Below, piece after piece: positions 1-9,861 of a stretch of 64,000 nt of DNA. Location: NCBI RefSeq assembly GCF_000026365.1, contig NC_012990.1:62001-126000 (forward strand). Direction: 5' to 3'. The translations under genes and the position numbers were made by a program. The stretch's first letter is position 1, and each line of letters begins with the position of its first letter. The DNA is from Zygosaccharomyces rouxii. Its lineage: Eukaryota > Ascomycota > Saccharomycetes > Saccharomycetales > Saccharomycetaceae. Below the pieces are notes generated by a model, which was given only the letters and a program-made list of their open reading frames with translations, was not told the origin of the DNA and did not search any database.

Positions 1-128
1 GTATTAAAATATAGTAAGACAAATAAAAATCACGGAAACCAAACAACAAAGGATAACAAAAAATCTTGAATTGAACTGAAATCGAGGATAAAAAAAAATT
101 GATAAAAAAAATTTGAGCATAGGAATGA

Positions 129-1574
129 TTAAAACTCTTCGTCAGCATAAGAGTCAGCACCAACCTCGATGTAGTCTCTCTCAAGAGCAGCTAAATCTTC
201 TCTGGCTTCTGTGAATTCACCTTCTTCCATACCTTCACCAACATACCAGTGAACAAAGGCACGTTTAGAGTACATTAAGTCAAACTTCCTGTCAATACGT
301 TTCCAAGCGTCAGCAATTGCAGTTGTGTTAGAAAGCATACAAACAGCTCTTTTAACCGAAGATAGTTGGGATGCTGGGGTAGCGGTAGGTGGTTCGTAAC
401 AAATACCAATTTTGAAACCCGTGGGGCACCAGTCCACCATTTGTACGGTCTTCTTATTTTTAACTTGCGAAACTGCATTCTGCACATCTCGTGTAACCAC
501 ATCACCTCTGTACAAAAGACATGTAGCCATATATTTACCTGTTCTTGGATCACATTTGACCATTTGATTGCCCGGTTCAAAGCAAGCATTAGTAATCTCT
601 GAGACAGAGTTAGCCTCGTGATAGGCCTTACTCTTAGACAAAATTGGTGCATAAGACACTAGGGGGAAGTGAATTCTTGGGTATGGAACCAAATTGGTTT
701 GAAATTCGTTTAAATCGACGTTCAAAGAACCATCGAATCTTAGGGAAGCAGTGACCGATGACACCACTTGTGCAATCAAATTGTTCAAGTTAGCAAAGCT
801 GGGGCGACCAATGTCCAAGTTCTTTTTACACATATCGTAAATGGCTTCATTATCCACCATGAAGGTACAATCTGCGTGTTCTAAAGTAGTATGGGTCGTT
901 AAAACGGTATTATAAGGTTCCACCACAGATGTAGAGACTTGAGGTGCTGGATATACGGCAAATTCCAACTTAGACTTCTTACCATAATCAATGGATAATT
1001 GTTCTAGAAGTAAAGAACCTAGACCAGAACCTGTACCACCACCCAATGAGTGTGTAAATAGGAAACCCTGTAATCCATCACATTGATCGGAAATCTTTCT
1101 AATTCTATCCAAAATATCGTCCAATAATTCTCTACCCACGGTATAATGACCTCTTGCATAATTGTTTGCTGCATCCTCTTTACCGTTAATCAATTGTTCT
1201 GGATGGAAAAGATCCTTATAAGGACCAGTACGAACTTCGTCAATAACATTTGGCTCTAAATCTACGTAAACTGCACGAGGGACATATTTACCAGATCCAG
1301 TTTCGTAGAAAAAAGTGGAAAACCCTTCTTCACCACCTTTAGGCTTGGATAATCCCTCTTGTAGATACCCATCAGGTCTGATACCATGTTCTAGAGAATA
1401 CAACTCCCAACAGGAGTTACCGATTTGACAACCAGCCTGACCGACTAAATTAAATTGAGTTAGTAACGCGTCTAATTAACAAGCTTATACTTGATGGATG
1501 GGAAGAAGAGTTTGGTTCCATCCCAATTCATCATTATTGCAACACATACCGTTGATACTAATAACTTCACGCAT
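129..1574 (-). CDS. TUB1: Alpha-tubulin, two exons
   Basis: Alpha subunit of the alpha/beta-tubulin dimer of spindle and cytoplasmic microtubules. The CDS is complement(129..1444) joined to complement(1550..1574), giving 446 residues, the usual length. The second exon carries the glycine-rich GTP loop GGGTGSG, the [17 protein letters not shown] segment with the catalytic Glu typical of alpha-tubulin, and a C-terminal EEF. The first 25 nt encode MREVISIN plus the first base of a Val codon; splicing restores the conserved start [18 protein letters not shown]. cerevisiae TUB1 and TUB3 also have a tiny first exon of 25 nt. The neighbour PHO84 matches the TUB3-PHO84 order of S. cerevisiae chromosome XIII, so this is the single pre-duplication gene; the choice of the TUB1 name over TUB3 is arbitrary. 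Confidence 0.97.
1445..1549 (-). other. TUB1: Spliceosomal intron of alpha-tubulin
   Basis: A 105-nt intron on the minus strand. The 5' splice site is a perfect GTATGT (1549 down to 1544), the branch site a perfect TACTAAC (1465 down to 1459), and the 3' site TTTAG ends at 1445, only about 14 nt past the branch site. Removing it joins the 25-nt first exon to the main exon in frame. An ACGCGT hexamer lies at 1466-1471, next to the branch site. Confidence 0.95.
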
Positions 1575-2263
1575 ATTCTATATGGCTCAGTCCGCTTATA
1601 AAGGTCCTTCCAAGCTTCCAGAGCTGGTTCTTGTTGTTCTTGAAGTGGTTGGTTTAGTGATCAATCCGCGAGATCTGTGGCAATTCGGACCTTGTTTACT
1701 TTATGTCCACAAAAAGAAGGTGGATCAAAACACCGGGTAACATCAGTATAGTGGTCGCTCTGTACGAATTGTTATTCTTCGCACAAGACCTAAACCGGCA
1801 TACCCCGATAGTTCGATTAGCCGCCGATGTTTTGTCCCTGTAAATACCTTGGTAGACGTACATCTTTGATACGGATAAATATGATTTTGTTATTCCTTAA
1901 GTTTATCTGAACTAAGAATGGGATAACAATATATTTTATTTAGTAAGATGAAAATAATTCGAATCATAGATTTAGAATGTGAACTTGTTAAATGCTGACT
2001 CCAAAATGAATAATATGAGCATTGACGTAGCAATTCATTATGGAAAAATGCCTGCTATCTCTTTTTTTCTTTCTTAAGTTTTACCTCTCTTTATAGGATT
2101 CTATATTTTATATTTTGTAATTCAAACTATGCTTTGAGCGTTAAATGATATAATATGTTACATGAGCGACCGTATTCAATAAGAACAAATATTTATTTAG
2201 AGTGTAATAATAATAATAATTTACAAATGGAGAAGTGAAGGATCAATAATGATGTTTCTATCG
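1575..2263. other. Intergenic: TUB1 promoter and PHO84 3' region
   Basis: About 690 bp between the start of alpha-tubulin and the stop of PHO84. It must hold the tubulin promoter and the PHO84 terminator. It is A+T-rich towards PHO84, with a short ATT/AAT trinucleotide run near 2207-2222. No RNA gene or credible reading frame was recognised. Confidence 0.6.
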
Positions 2264-4078
2264 TTACACTTGCTCCATTGTAGAAGAGGCAGTATCACTA
2301 TTCGTACTGCTTTGTGAAGGGACATTCCTGTACTTAGAAGGATCAATTTCATCATGATATTTCTCTGAGACTTCTTCTAGAGTCATTCTCTTGGTTTCTG
2401 GAATCAAAAGTGACACTAAGAGACCAAGTAACATGAAAAGAGCAAAAATTTCCATAACATGGTTCAACCAGCAGTTCGTTGGTTTGTTATCCTTTGCACA
2501 ATTATGGTTAATCAAAGTACCTAGAGCAGTTTGAGCAATGATGGCACCAACCTTACCAGCAGCAGCAGAGAGACCATGGGCTGTAGATCTGTATCTCGTT
2601 GGGAAAATTTCACCTGGAATCAAAAAGGTAGTAGTGTTAGGACCAAAGTTTTGGAAGAATTCGCAAATGATGTAAAGACCCAATAATTCTTTACCACTCA
2701 AATTATGATAATCAAACCCAATGATACAGAAAATGACAGTTAAAATGAAAAATCCAAATAATTGAATTGGCTTTCTACCGATAATATCAACGGTGAAAAC
2801 GGTAAACCAGTAACCAGGTAAAGAACCACCGCAGATTAAGATCAAGTTACCAACAGCAGTATCGTGAAGCTTTTGATAAATAGATCCCTTACCAGAATAA
2901 CCAATAGCATTTAAAATGACAGCTGTGTTTAAATTCAACCCGTAAACTGCAACATCCAAACAGAACCAAGAAAAGGCAGTACCGAACAGAATTTTACCAT
3001 ATTTCCATTGACCAAAATGGTGGCAGAAATCCTTAAAGGATGCCTTTGGTAGAGCGTTCTCAACGGGAACATCAACTCTGACAGGTGCTTCGGAAGAATC
3101 TGAAATTCCTTCGTAAGGGTGCTCTTGAGCGGCAGCTACAACAGCAGTAGGGTTTCTCTGCAAACGTTCAATATCATTTTGAGCAGCTTCACCTTGAGTA
3201 CCAGACACAAATTTCGAGGCATCTGCAACACCTCTAGCAGCATCAAATTCCACATCAAGGGTATAACGAGGAGATTCAGGGATAGTTAAACGGAAGTAAA
3301 GAGCGATACAACCTGGAACACATCCCATACCGATCAAAATTCTCCACATTTGATCACATGCTCGTTTACAACTTGGACCACAGGTACTACCACTTTTAGC
3401 GGCTTTCAAATCATCCTTGTAACCTTCTACAAGAATCAATGCAACTATACCTGCAGCCACTTGGCCGAATGCTTGATTAGCAAAGACAGCACTCATAATC
3501 GCACCTCTCCACTTAGTAGTAGAAAATTCCGAAGTAATAATGGAAGACAATGGATAATCACCACCAATACCAATACCCATGATGATACGGAAAAAAGTCA
3601 TAATTGCAGTAAAGTTCACCGCTGGTGAAGCCCCGATAACACACTGCATAATACATGCAGCTATCATGATAATTAACTCAACACCGTAAATCTTCTTACG
3701 TCCCAAAACATCAGCTAATATACCAAACCCGAATTGACCAATAACCGTACCGACAGATGTCGAAACCTTCAAAAGAGTTTCACTAGACGATGGAATGTTA
3801 CCATCCTTCCAATACACATAAGTCATCATGCTAACACCCAAGTTAATCGCAAAAATATCATAGGAATCTGTTAGAAATCCTACACCCGCTACCATGATGG
3901 CACGAATATGGTACCAACCAAAGGAAGCTTCATCGATTTTTTGTAATGCCAATCTACGCCTTTCCAATGGGTCTTCAATATGTGCAAAATCATTAATGTA
4001 GTTATGGAAAGCGGCGTTACCACCCGTTGTCATATTCTTGGCTGTTTCCTCGACATGAATATCCTCTTTTTCTGACAT
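2264..4078 (-). CDS. PHO84: High-affinity inorganic phosphate:H+ symporter
   Basis: Plasma-membrane phosphate transporter of the major facilitator superfamily (phosphate:H+ symporter family), 604 residues against 587 in S. cerevisiae. About 12 hydrophobic segments are visible, split by a large cytoplasmic loop at roughly residues 270-350. Family motifs include GILADVLGRKKIYG after TM2-TM3, PESPRYTLDVE before the loop and PETKRMTLEEV after the last TM. N and C termini are hydrophilic. Two Pho4-type E-boxes lie upstream, which fits induction by phosphate starvation. It is adjacent to alpha-tubulin as in S. cerevisiae. Confidence 0.95.
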   Translation of the reverse strand: MSEKEDIHVEETAKNMTTGGNAAFHNYINDFAHIEDPLERRRLALQKIDEASFGWYHIRAIMVAGVGFLTDSYDIFAINLGVSMMTYVYWKDGNIPSSSETLLKVSTSVGTVIGQFGFGILADVLGRKKIYGVELIIMIAACIMQCVIGASPAVNFTAIMTFFRIIMGIGIGGDYPLSSIITSEFSTTKWRGAIMSAVFANQAFGQVAAGIVALILVEGYKDDLKAAKSGSTCGPSCKRACDQMWRILIGMGCVPGCIALYFRLTIPESPRYTLDVEFDAARGVADASKFVSGTQGEAAQNDIERLQRNPTAVVAAAQEHPYEGISDSSEAPVRVDVPVENALPKASFKDFCHHFGQWKYGKILFGTAFSWFCLDVAVYGLNLNTAVILNAIGYSGKGSIYQKLHDTAVGNLILICGGSLPGYWFTVFTVDIIGRKPIQLFGFFILTVIFCIIGFDYHNLSGKELLGLYIICEFFQNFGPNTTTFLIPGEIFPTRYRSTAHGLSAAAGKVGAIIAQTALGTLINHNCAKDNKPTNCWLNHVMEIFALFMLLGLLVSLLIPETKRMTLEEVSEKYHDEIDPSKYRNVPSQSSTNSDTASSTMEQV

Positions 4079-4255
4079 TCTTCCAGAGTTTATGTTATTA
4101 GTTGTTATTACTATTAAAAAGCCTGCTTCTTGTTGGTTGCTTTCCTATGAATCAAAGCTAAACCAAATCATACCAAGCTGAAGATCTATACCAGTCTCTT
4201 GCACCTTTTATACCAATCCTCTTGTAAATCTCTTCAAAAGACACCATTAATTATC

Positions 4256-4261
4256 AACGTG
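4256..4261 (-). promoter_or_regulatory. Pho4-type site CACGTT, PHO84 proximal
   Basis: The minus strand reads CCCACGTT, the intermediate-affinity Pho4 core, about 180 bp upstream of the PHO84 start. Together with the CACGTG site further upstream it resembles the multi-site PHO84 promoter of S. cerevisiae. Binding is inferred. Confidence 0.5.
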
Positions 4262-4631
4262 GGCCCATATGCCCCGCTCCCTACTATTGCATCCTTTCAT
4301 TATTACTTACAGCATGCCCAAGGCCATATGCCACTATCATTTCAAATTAGCTAATTCTGCCATACTTTGGCACAGAAACCCTGTTGCCTGGGACTAATTA
4401 ACCTAGCACGCCCCTCGTGGCCATCAGAAAAATAATTAGACACTAATCTTCAGCCGCACGATGAGTGCGTACAACAACAATTCTTCCACGACCGTAGTGG
4501 CAAGAATGACCATTCGATGCGTTCATAGACATCATTAGCCATGTTGTTCGGACATGATTATTACCCACATTCTTCCTCTCTTTTCATTACTTTGATTGCT
4601 GTTGCGCGAACTTATACCGAAAGGGAATCCC

Positions 4632-4637
4632 ACGTGG
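4632..4637. promoter_or_regulatory. Pho4-type E-box CACGTG, PHO84 distal
   Basis: The sequence CCCACGTGGAG contains the high-affinity Pho4 core CACGTG followed by G. It lies about 555 bp upstream of the PHO84 start, within the range of the S. cerevisiae PHO84 upstream elements. Cbf1 could also bind CACGTG, but the flanking G favours Pho4. Confidence 0.55.
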
Positions 4638-4826
4638 AGAAGACTAAGTTGAAAAAAGAATCATTCGTAATAATTACTACGATAACCGTCGATAGTAGCG
4701 ATATTTCATTCTTCGAACGATTAGCGGCAAAGTAATGAACTCTATCTGAATAAAATATGGTGAAAGAAACTAATTGTATATAAGAAACATAAAAAAAAAA
4801 AAAGAAAGATTAGAGTCCGACATTGT

Positions 4827-6146
4827 TCACTTGGCGTAGAAGTAAATCGCTGAGACAATAGTTAATAAAACCGTCAACGCCATATTAAATTTGTACTCCT
4901 CGTTTTGTTCGATTGGAAGTATTTTTTCGTCTTGCTTGAAACGTTCTTGTGCCTTGGTATAGTAAATCGTTTCCTTTGGTTTGGCACCATTTGGTAATTT
5001 GTCCTGGTACATCTCCTCGATATGTTGTTCGATTCTGGCAACCTGAATGTTAACTTTTAGATAATTTGGATCCTGCACTGGTACACGCGATTTGATATCA
5101 CGCACGTAGTGACGGAAAATTGAGAGGCATCCATGCAAGGTATGACTCTTTAGGATTAACTCACACGTAGTACCCTTACGAATTTTAACCCTATCTGTCA
5201 ACACTTTTTCATTATTGAAGACGAGCGCTAAGGTGGCTATAGCCATAACTTGGGGAATAGCGCAGAATTGAAACGTGGATTGTTCGTTAATTGATGAAAG
5301 GTAAGTGAAAACGTCTATCACATGAGAAAGGGCATTTAGCACCAATTCATTAATACAGCTTAGACCATTTTGTGCATTGCGTGGATCACCTAAATCAGGC
5401 AATTTTTCAGCGTATTTGGACCAAATTTCACGTGGCCAAAACGATCTACCATCACCCAAATCCTCCGCGTAATCTCTAATGATATTTGTCTTTTGTAAGA
5501 AAAGACCCATACTTTCGTACAGTTGTGGATTGGCGTCCAAATCAGGCGTACCAAACCCAGCCTCTACGATCAAATGAGTCAAACCTTCACCAACCAGTCC
5601 GGCGACGTAATGACAGTAAAGATCGTAGTCCTTAACAGTTTGGACACCTTGCAAGTTGAACTGTTCATCCAATATATAGTCTGCCATACCATTACCCATC
5701 TTGACAGTAATATCTTGAATCACTTGGCGGTATTTTGGGCGCAATTCATGGTATTGGTGTAGGATACAGGGGAATTCCACCAAAACTTTGCGATCTTTCT
5801 CCTCAGGTGAGTTACCATCAAATGACCAGTCCCTGGTATCCAGTTTTTCTGCAAACGAACGTAAAACCTTAACCTTTAGCTGGGGTTCGATGGTCATATC
5901 ATCTTCAACAGTGTCTAACGCTCTAAGAATCAAATAAAACAGCATGACAGCATCACGTAGTTCAGGGTTCAACTCTTGAATGACGGCTGCAAAAGATCTT
6001 GAAGTTGCTTTCAACAATTCATAACATCTCGTCAATTCCGGGGAAGCGATATCTCGAGGAGCGTATAACGGTTGTCTAATGAATTTTAGCTTTAGTGCAG
6101 ATTTTAATTCTACTGGATGTGATAGCAATTCTAACGCCTTAACCAT
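4827..6146 (-). CDS. ERG9: Squalene synthase (farnesyl-diphosphate farnesyltransferase)
   Basis: Joins two farnesyl diphosphates head to head into squalene, the first committed step of ergosterol synthesis, at the ER membrane. 439 residues (444 in S. cerevisiae). The two aspartate-rich Mg-diphosphate motifs are visible: DTVEDD at residues 78-83 and DYAED near residue 220. A single C-terminal hydrophobic segment at about 420-437 is the expected ER anchor. PTH1 lies directly upstream in the same direction, as in S. cerevisiae (YHR189W-YHR190W), although there the pair is on a different chromosome from PHO84 and GTR1. Confidence 0.97.
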   Translation of the reverse strand: MVKALELLSHPVELKSALKLKFIRQPLYAPRDIASPELTRCYELLKATSRSFAAVIQELNPELRDAVMLFYLILRALDTVEDDMTIEPQLKVKVLRSFAEKLDTRDWSFDGNSPEEKDRKVLVEFPCILHQYHELRPKYRQVIQDITVKMGNGMADYILDEQFNLQGVQTVKDYDLYCHYVAGLVGEGLTHLIVEAGFGTPDLDANPQLYESMGLFLQKTNIIRDYAEDLGDGRSFWPREIWSKYAEKLPDLGDPRNAQNGLSCINELVLNALSHVIDVFTYLSSINEQSTFQFCAIPQVMAIATLALVFNNEKVLTDRVKIRKGTTCELILKSHTLHGCLSIFRHYVRDIKSRVPVQDPNYLKVNIQVARIEQHIEEMYQDKLPNGAKPKETIYYTKAQERFKQDEKILPIEQNEEYKFNMALTVLLTIVSAIYFYAK

Positions 6147-6501
6147 GACGATTGACTCAAATTATGCTTGCAATTTGACCTTGATCTCCGATAATGGAAT
6201 GCACTTGTTGATGAACGTCCTGTCTGTTATTTCGAAGGAGCAAAGGGAAATCATCACCTTACCTTATCAAAATCCAGATCGTTGTGTACGGCGCGACGGA
6301 GTGGATTGTGTCACAATATACAATAACAATCATGAATATTTTTGAGAAATATCACAGAGGTCCCATTGAGTTCCCAATACTTGGATTGGTCTAAGCTGAA
6401 TTTTCTCTAATTTTCTATATTTTTTGTTTTTTTTGTTTTTTTTTTTGTTTTGGTAGTATCTTTTATTATTCGAGATGCGAATGAACATAAGCTCTATTAT
6501 A
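6147..6501. other. Intergenic: ERG9 promoter and PTH1 3' region
   Basis: About 355 bp. The notable feature is a T-rich run near 6416-6452 made of T blocks broken by single G residues. It may be a nucleosome-free poly(dA:dT) element for ERG9 or a terminator element for PTH1. No gene was seen. Confidence 0.5.
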
Positions 6502-7086
6502 TCATTTATTATTTACAAGATGTCCGATTCTCTCCCATGCAGTTTTAAAACTTTTAGTTTGCAAAATTTCCAATTCTCGCTCATCAAACTTCGACAAGAC
6601 GTAGTCGGATACCACTGTAGAATCTCTTTGAGGTGGTCTACCGATACCGACCGATAATCTATAGAAATTATCATTTCTCCAACAATTTTGTATACTTTTC
6701 AATCCATTATGGCCACGTAAACTTGTTCCCGGCTTTCGTAACTGCACTTTACCCAATGGTAAGCTTAATTCATCATGGAGTACAACATGTGTCACATGGT
6801 CGCGATGAGGTAGTCTATTCCACATCGGGACTACAGTCTTGCCGCTTAAATTCATGTAGTCACCATCAGATCTAATCATTACCAATTGTGACGAGATCTG
6901 ACAGTATTTAGCAGGTGAAAGTGAAGAGACCTTGTATGGATGAATTTGTTCCGCATCAAAACGATTTTTCAATAGATCTAAAATGATTAAACCAACATTA
7001 TGCCTTGTACCTGCATACTTCGGTTCAGGATTGCCAATACCGGTGAAACAGGTAAGGCGACGACGAAATCGCAGCATCTTTATCAA
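6502..7086 (-). CDS. PTH1: Peptidyl-tRNA hydrolase, bacterial Pth type
   Basis: Cleaves peptidyl-tRNAs released prematurely from ribosomes; the S. cerevisiae orthologue is mitochondrial. 194 residues (190 in S. cerevisiae). The family signatures are GIGNPEPKYAGTRHNVG, with catalytic His29 and the adjacent Asn, the VLHDELSLPLGKVQLR strand with its Asp, and the RGHNGLKSI glycine loop. The first ten residues are rich in Arg and hydrophobics, which fits a short mitochondrial presequence. It is divergent from GTR1 with about 158 bp between the two starts. Confidence 0.95.
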   Translation of the reverse strand: MIKMLRFRRRLTCFTGIGNPEPKYAGTRHNVGLIILDLLKNRFDAEQIHPYKVSSLSPAKYCQISSQLVMIRSDGDYMNLSGKTVVPMWNRLPHRDHVTHVVLHDELSLPLGKVQLRKPGTSLRGHNGLKSIQNCWRNDNFYRLSVGIGRPPQRDSTVVSDYVLSKFDERELEILQTKSFKTAWERIGHLVNNK

Positions 7087-7244
7087 TAGCGTTGTGTTAC
7101 TGCTGGAGAAACCATTATTCTTTGATTCTTGTACATGCGATGGTAGTAATTTGAAAAGGCGAGCGATACCAATACTAAGCAGTTGAACTGATAAAGGTTA
7201 CTAAGGATAAAGATAACAAAAGAAGAGAGGGAAAGGGAACGGAA

Positions 7245-8144
7245 ATGTCATCTAATAATCGAAAGAAACTGCTGCTAATGGGCCGTTCAGGTTCAGGTAA
7301 ATCATCCATGAGATCTATTATCTTTAGTAATTATTCTGCGTTTGATACACGTCGATTAGGTGCAACGATTGATGTGGAGCATTCAAATCGTAGATTTTTA
7401 GGTAATATGACTTTAAACCTATGGGATTGCGGTGGTCAAGATGTATTTATGGAAAACTATTTCACAAGGCAGAAGGATCATATCTTCCAAATGGTGCAAG
7501 TTCTCATACATGTATTTGACGTTGAATCACAAGAAGTTATTAAAGATATTGAAATTTTTACCAAAGCATTAAAACAATTGAAGAAATATTCACCAGATGC
7601 CAAAATATTTGTCCTATTGCACAAGATGGATCTAGTTCAACTGGATAAAAGAGAAGAATTGTTCCAATTAATGATGAAGAAATTGCAAGAAACATCCTCA
7701 GAATACGGGTTCCCCAACCTAATTGGGTTTCCAACATCAATATGGGATGAAAGTTTATACAAGGCATGGTCACAAATCGTTTGTTCGTTAATCCCTAATA
7801 TGGCTGTACATCAATCCAATTTGAAAAAATTGAAAAGCGTAATGAATGCATGGGAGATAGTACTTTTTGAAAGGTCAACATTTTTAGTGGTTTGTTCGAG
7901 TAATGCAGTTAATGGTGAAACGTTGGATCCAAAAAGATTTGAAAAAATATCAAATATAATGAAAAATTTCAAACAAAGTTGTACCAAATTGAAAAGCGGA
8001 TTCAAAACTTTGGTTCTTAATGAAAATATCTACGTCAGTGAAATCTCACAAAATATGGTTTGCTTTATAGTTTTGAACAACTCAGAGGAACCTCAAAGTA
8101 TGGTATTGGAGAATATTCGTATGGCGAAAGAATTCTTCCAATAA
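7245..8144 (+). CDS. GTR1: Rag-family GTPase of the EGO complex
   Basis: Small GTPase that pairs with Gtr2 on the vacuole as part of the EGO complex and signals amino-acid sufficiency to TORC1. 299 residues (310 in S. cerevisiae). The P-loop GRSGSGKSS is at residues 13-21, the switch I Thr at 41, the switch II motif WDCGGQD at 60-66 and the base-recognition motif HKMDL near 127. The C-terminal half is the roadblock-like dimerisation region. In S. cerevisiae GTR1 lies near PHO84 and TUB3 and is followed by NDI1; here the next gene belongs to another conserved block, so synteny changes after this gene. Confidence 0.95.
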   Translation: MSSNNRKKLLLMGRSGSGKSSMRSIIFSNYSAFDTRRLGATIDVEHSNRRFLGNMTLNLWDCGGQDVFMENYFTRQKDHIFQMVQVLIHVFDVESQEVIKDIEIFTKALKQLKKYSPDAKIFVLLHKMDLVQLDKREELFQLMMKKLQETSSEYGFPNLIGFPTSIWDESLYKAWSQIVCSLIPNMAVHQSNLKKLKSVMNAWEIVLFERSTFLVVCSSNAVNGETLDPKRFEKISNIMKNFKQSCTKLKSGFKTLVLNENIYVSEISQNMVCFIVLNNSEEPQSMVLENIRMAKEFFQ

Positions 8145-8520
8145 TCAAAGCAAACTTTATACATATATATGTATACGCACAGATAACTATCAACTATGCA
8201 CATATACCAATAAAACAAATCGTACCATATAAATATATATATAAAAAAAAAAAATATTTCCACGAACTTTGGTCCTTTGTCCTTGTTCCATTTTTTTTCC
8301 CTCTCTTTTTCTCTTAATATTCAATAGAATTGAAACGCCCATAATAATAATAAAAAATTCCACCACAATCAAAAGTAAAATAAAATAAAAAGTCTTGAAA
8401 AAAGTCTTGGATGACCAAATAAGGGAGATGTTTTCCCATATGCAAAAAAAAACCTATCTATTATTTGTCTTATTATTATTATTAGTATTATCACTGTTAT
8501 TATATTACCATTAGTTTTCA
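8145..8520. other. Convergent 3' spacer GTR1/MLF3
   Basis: About 375 bp between two convergent stops. It is very A+T-rich, with TATA and A-tract runs near 8160-8255 and TTA trinucleotide runs near 8470-8500, as expected for two yeast 3' ends. No gene was recognised. Confidence 0.6.
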
Positions 8521-9320
8521 TTAATCTTCACCTGTTGTAACCTTTATATCTTGTTTCTTAACGTTACCCATCCTTTTCCTTAAAATATCACCGACTTTTT
8601 CAGTTTGTAGAGTGTCTTCCATTAAAACCCCATTAATTGAATTTTGGAAAGATTCTCTTCTCATCAAAGATGGACTGCTGTTAGAAAAACTGCCGCCACC
8701 CGCTCTATGAGAACTTGGTTGACTGTTCACACTGTTTTGAGTACTTGTTCTAGAGACTCTCGAACCCAACGGAGAAAATCCCATGTGATTTGATGATGGG
8801 AAAGGACTTTCGTCTTCCTCGTCACTCGAAAATTCATCACTCGATTCAATCTGGAATGCAGATCTGCGTCTTGGTTTTGCTAACTTGTTAGCTCTTGCCA
8901 AACCTAACGCAGGGGCAGGGGCAGGAGGTGCTGCTGCCTGCAAGTGCGAAGTTGTCGAGCGTGATAAAACATTGTTTGAGCATCTTCTAACGTTTGGATT
9001 CAAATTCCCCGAGCTTGCTGTCGAGTCCTTCCTCGATCTAGTACCGTTACCACATCCGCATGACGAACACCCGTTCGAATTACCCGTTGTTGCTGTTGTT
9101 GTTTTAAAGGGATTCGAAAAATGCATTGGTTGGTGTTGAGGAGCTGGACGCAAAAAAGTTGATGAGGCGGAGTGTGGTAACGGTGGTCTAGTGCCACTCG
9201 TTGGTGACGTTGCCATTTCATCCGAAAGCATATCAGCATAGGAGTAAAATCTTAAAGTCCTTGGCTTGGCATCCATCCCTACACTGGCACTGTTACTCCT
9301 TGGCAGTGGAGGTGGCACAG

Positions 9321-9357
<37 letters not shown>

Positions 9358-9861
9358 GTGTTCTTCTCTTAGCGTTGCATATGAATTACTTCTCGTTCTG
9401 CCGAGGGCCAGGTCTAACCCAATAGTACTTGGCTTTCTCATGTAAACGATATCTAGATCATTAAGATTTGCAGATTCATCTGCAATAATAGAGCAAGAAG
9501 CATCTAAAGCAGGTGCAACAAAGTTTTCTAAATGTCTTCTATGATTAACTGTACCAGTTCCCGGCACCAACTCAGGCGAATCTAAAGGACTCCCTTGTTG
9601 TGAAGGCGAGGAATGCTGTGAAGTTCTCGGAGTCCTATGACCGCATCTTGAGGACGAAGCCGTAACTGGGATGCCGACACCGCCTGTACTTTGATTGCTA
9701 TATTTTCTTGATAAAAGACTTACACTTGAACCATGACGTGAAAAAGGTCTACTACTACAAGCGTCTTCAACAGTTCTCTCAAAAATCATGGAAGAATTAC
9801 CGTTGTCACTTTGGGGGGAAGACGTAAACTTGTACTCGGGAATAGTAGTGGTTCCATTCAT
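8521..9861 (-). CDS. MLF3: Ser-rich low-complexity protein, MLF3/VHS2-like
   Basis: 446 residues, Ser/Pro-rich and largely disordered, with no catalytic domain. A run of 12 Gln (codons at 9322-9357) sits near residue 170. An acidic SSDEFSSDEEDESPFPS stretch lies near residue 340, and the C-terminal tail from KVGDILRKRMGNVKKQDIK is the best-ordered part. Identification leans on length (452 in S. cerevisiae Mlf3) and position: MLF3 lies next to MSK1 in S. cerevisiae (YNL074C-YNL073W), and its paralogue VHS2 borders the matching chromosome IX block. Both S. cerevisiae proteins are phosphoproteins of unclear molecular function. A weaker call than its neighbours. Confidence 0.7.

Larger units (their letters stand above)
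4079..4826. other. Intergenic: PHO84 promoter and ERG9 3' region
   Basis: About 750 bp. Apart from the two E-boxes, it has a G/C-rich patch near 4260-4400 and an A-tract at 4791-4804 just after the ERG9 stop on the minus strand. A 64-codon plus-strand frame at 4541-4735 has no recognisable similarity and is probably chance. Confidence 0.5.

Noticed and set aside
4322..4333. GGCCATATGCCA shared with 10415-10426 as a regulatory motif
   Set aside because: A 12-mer shared by two spacers in a 64-kb window could arise by chance, and the two genes have no evident link.
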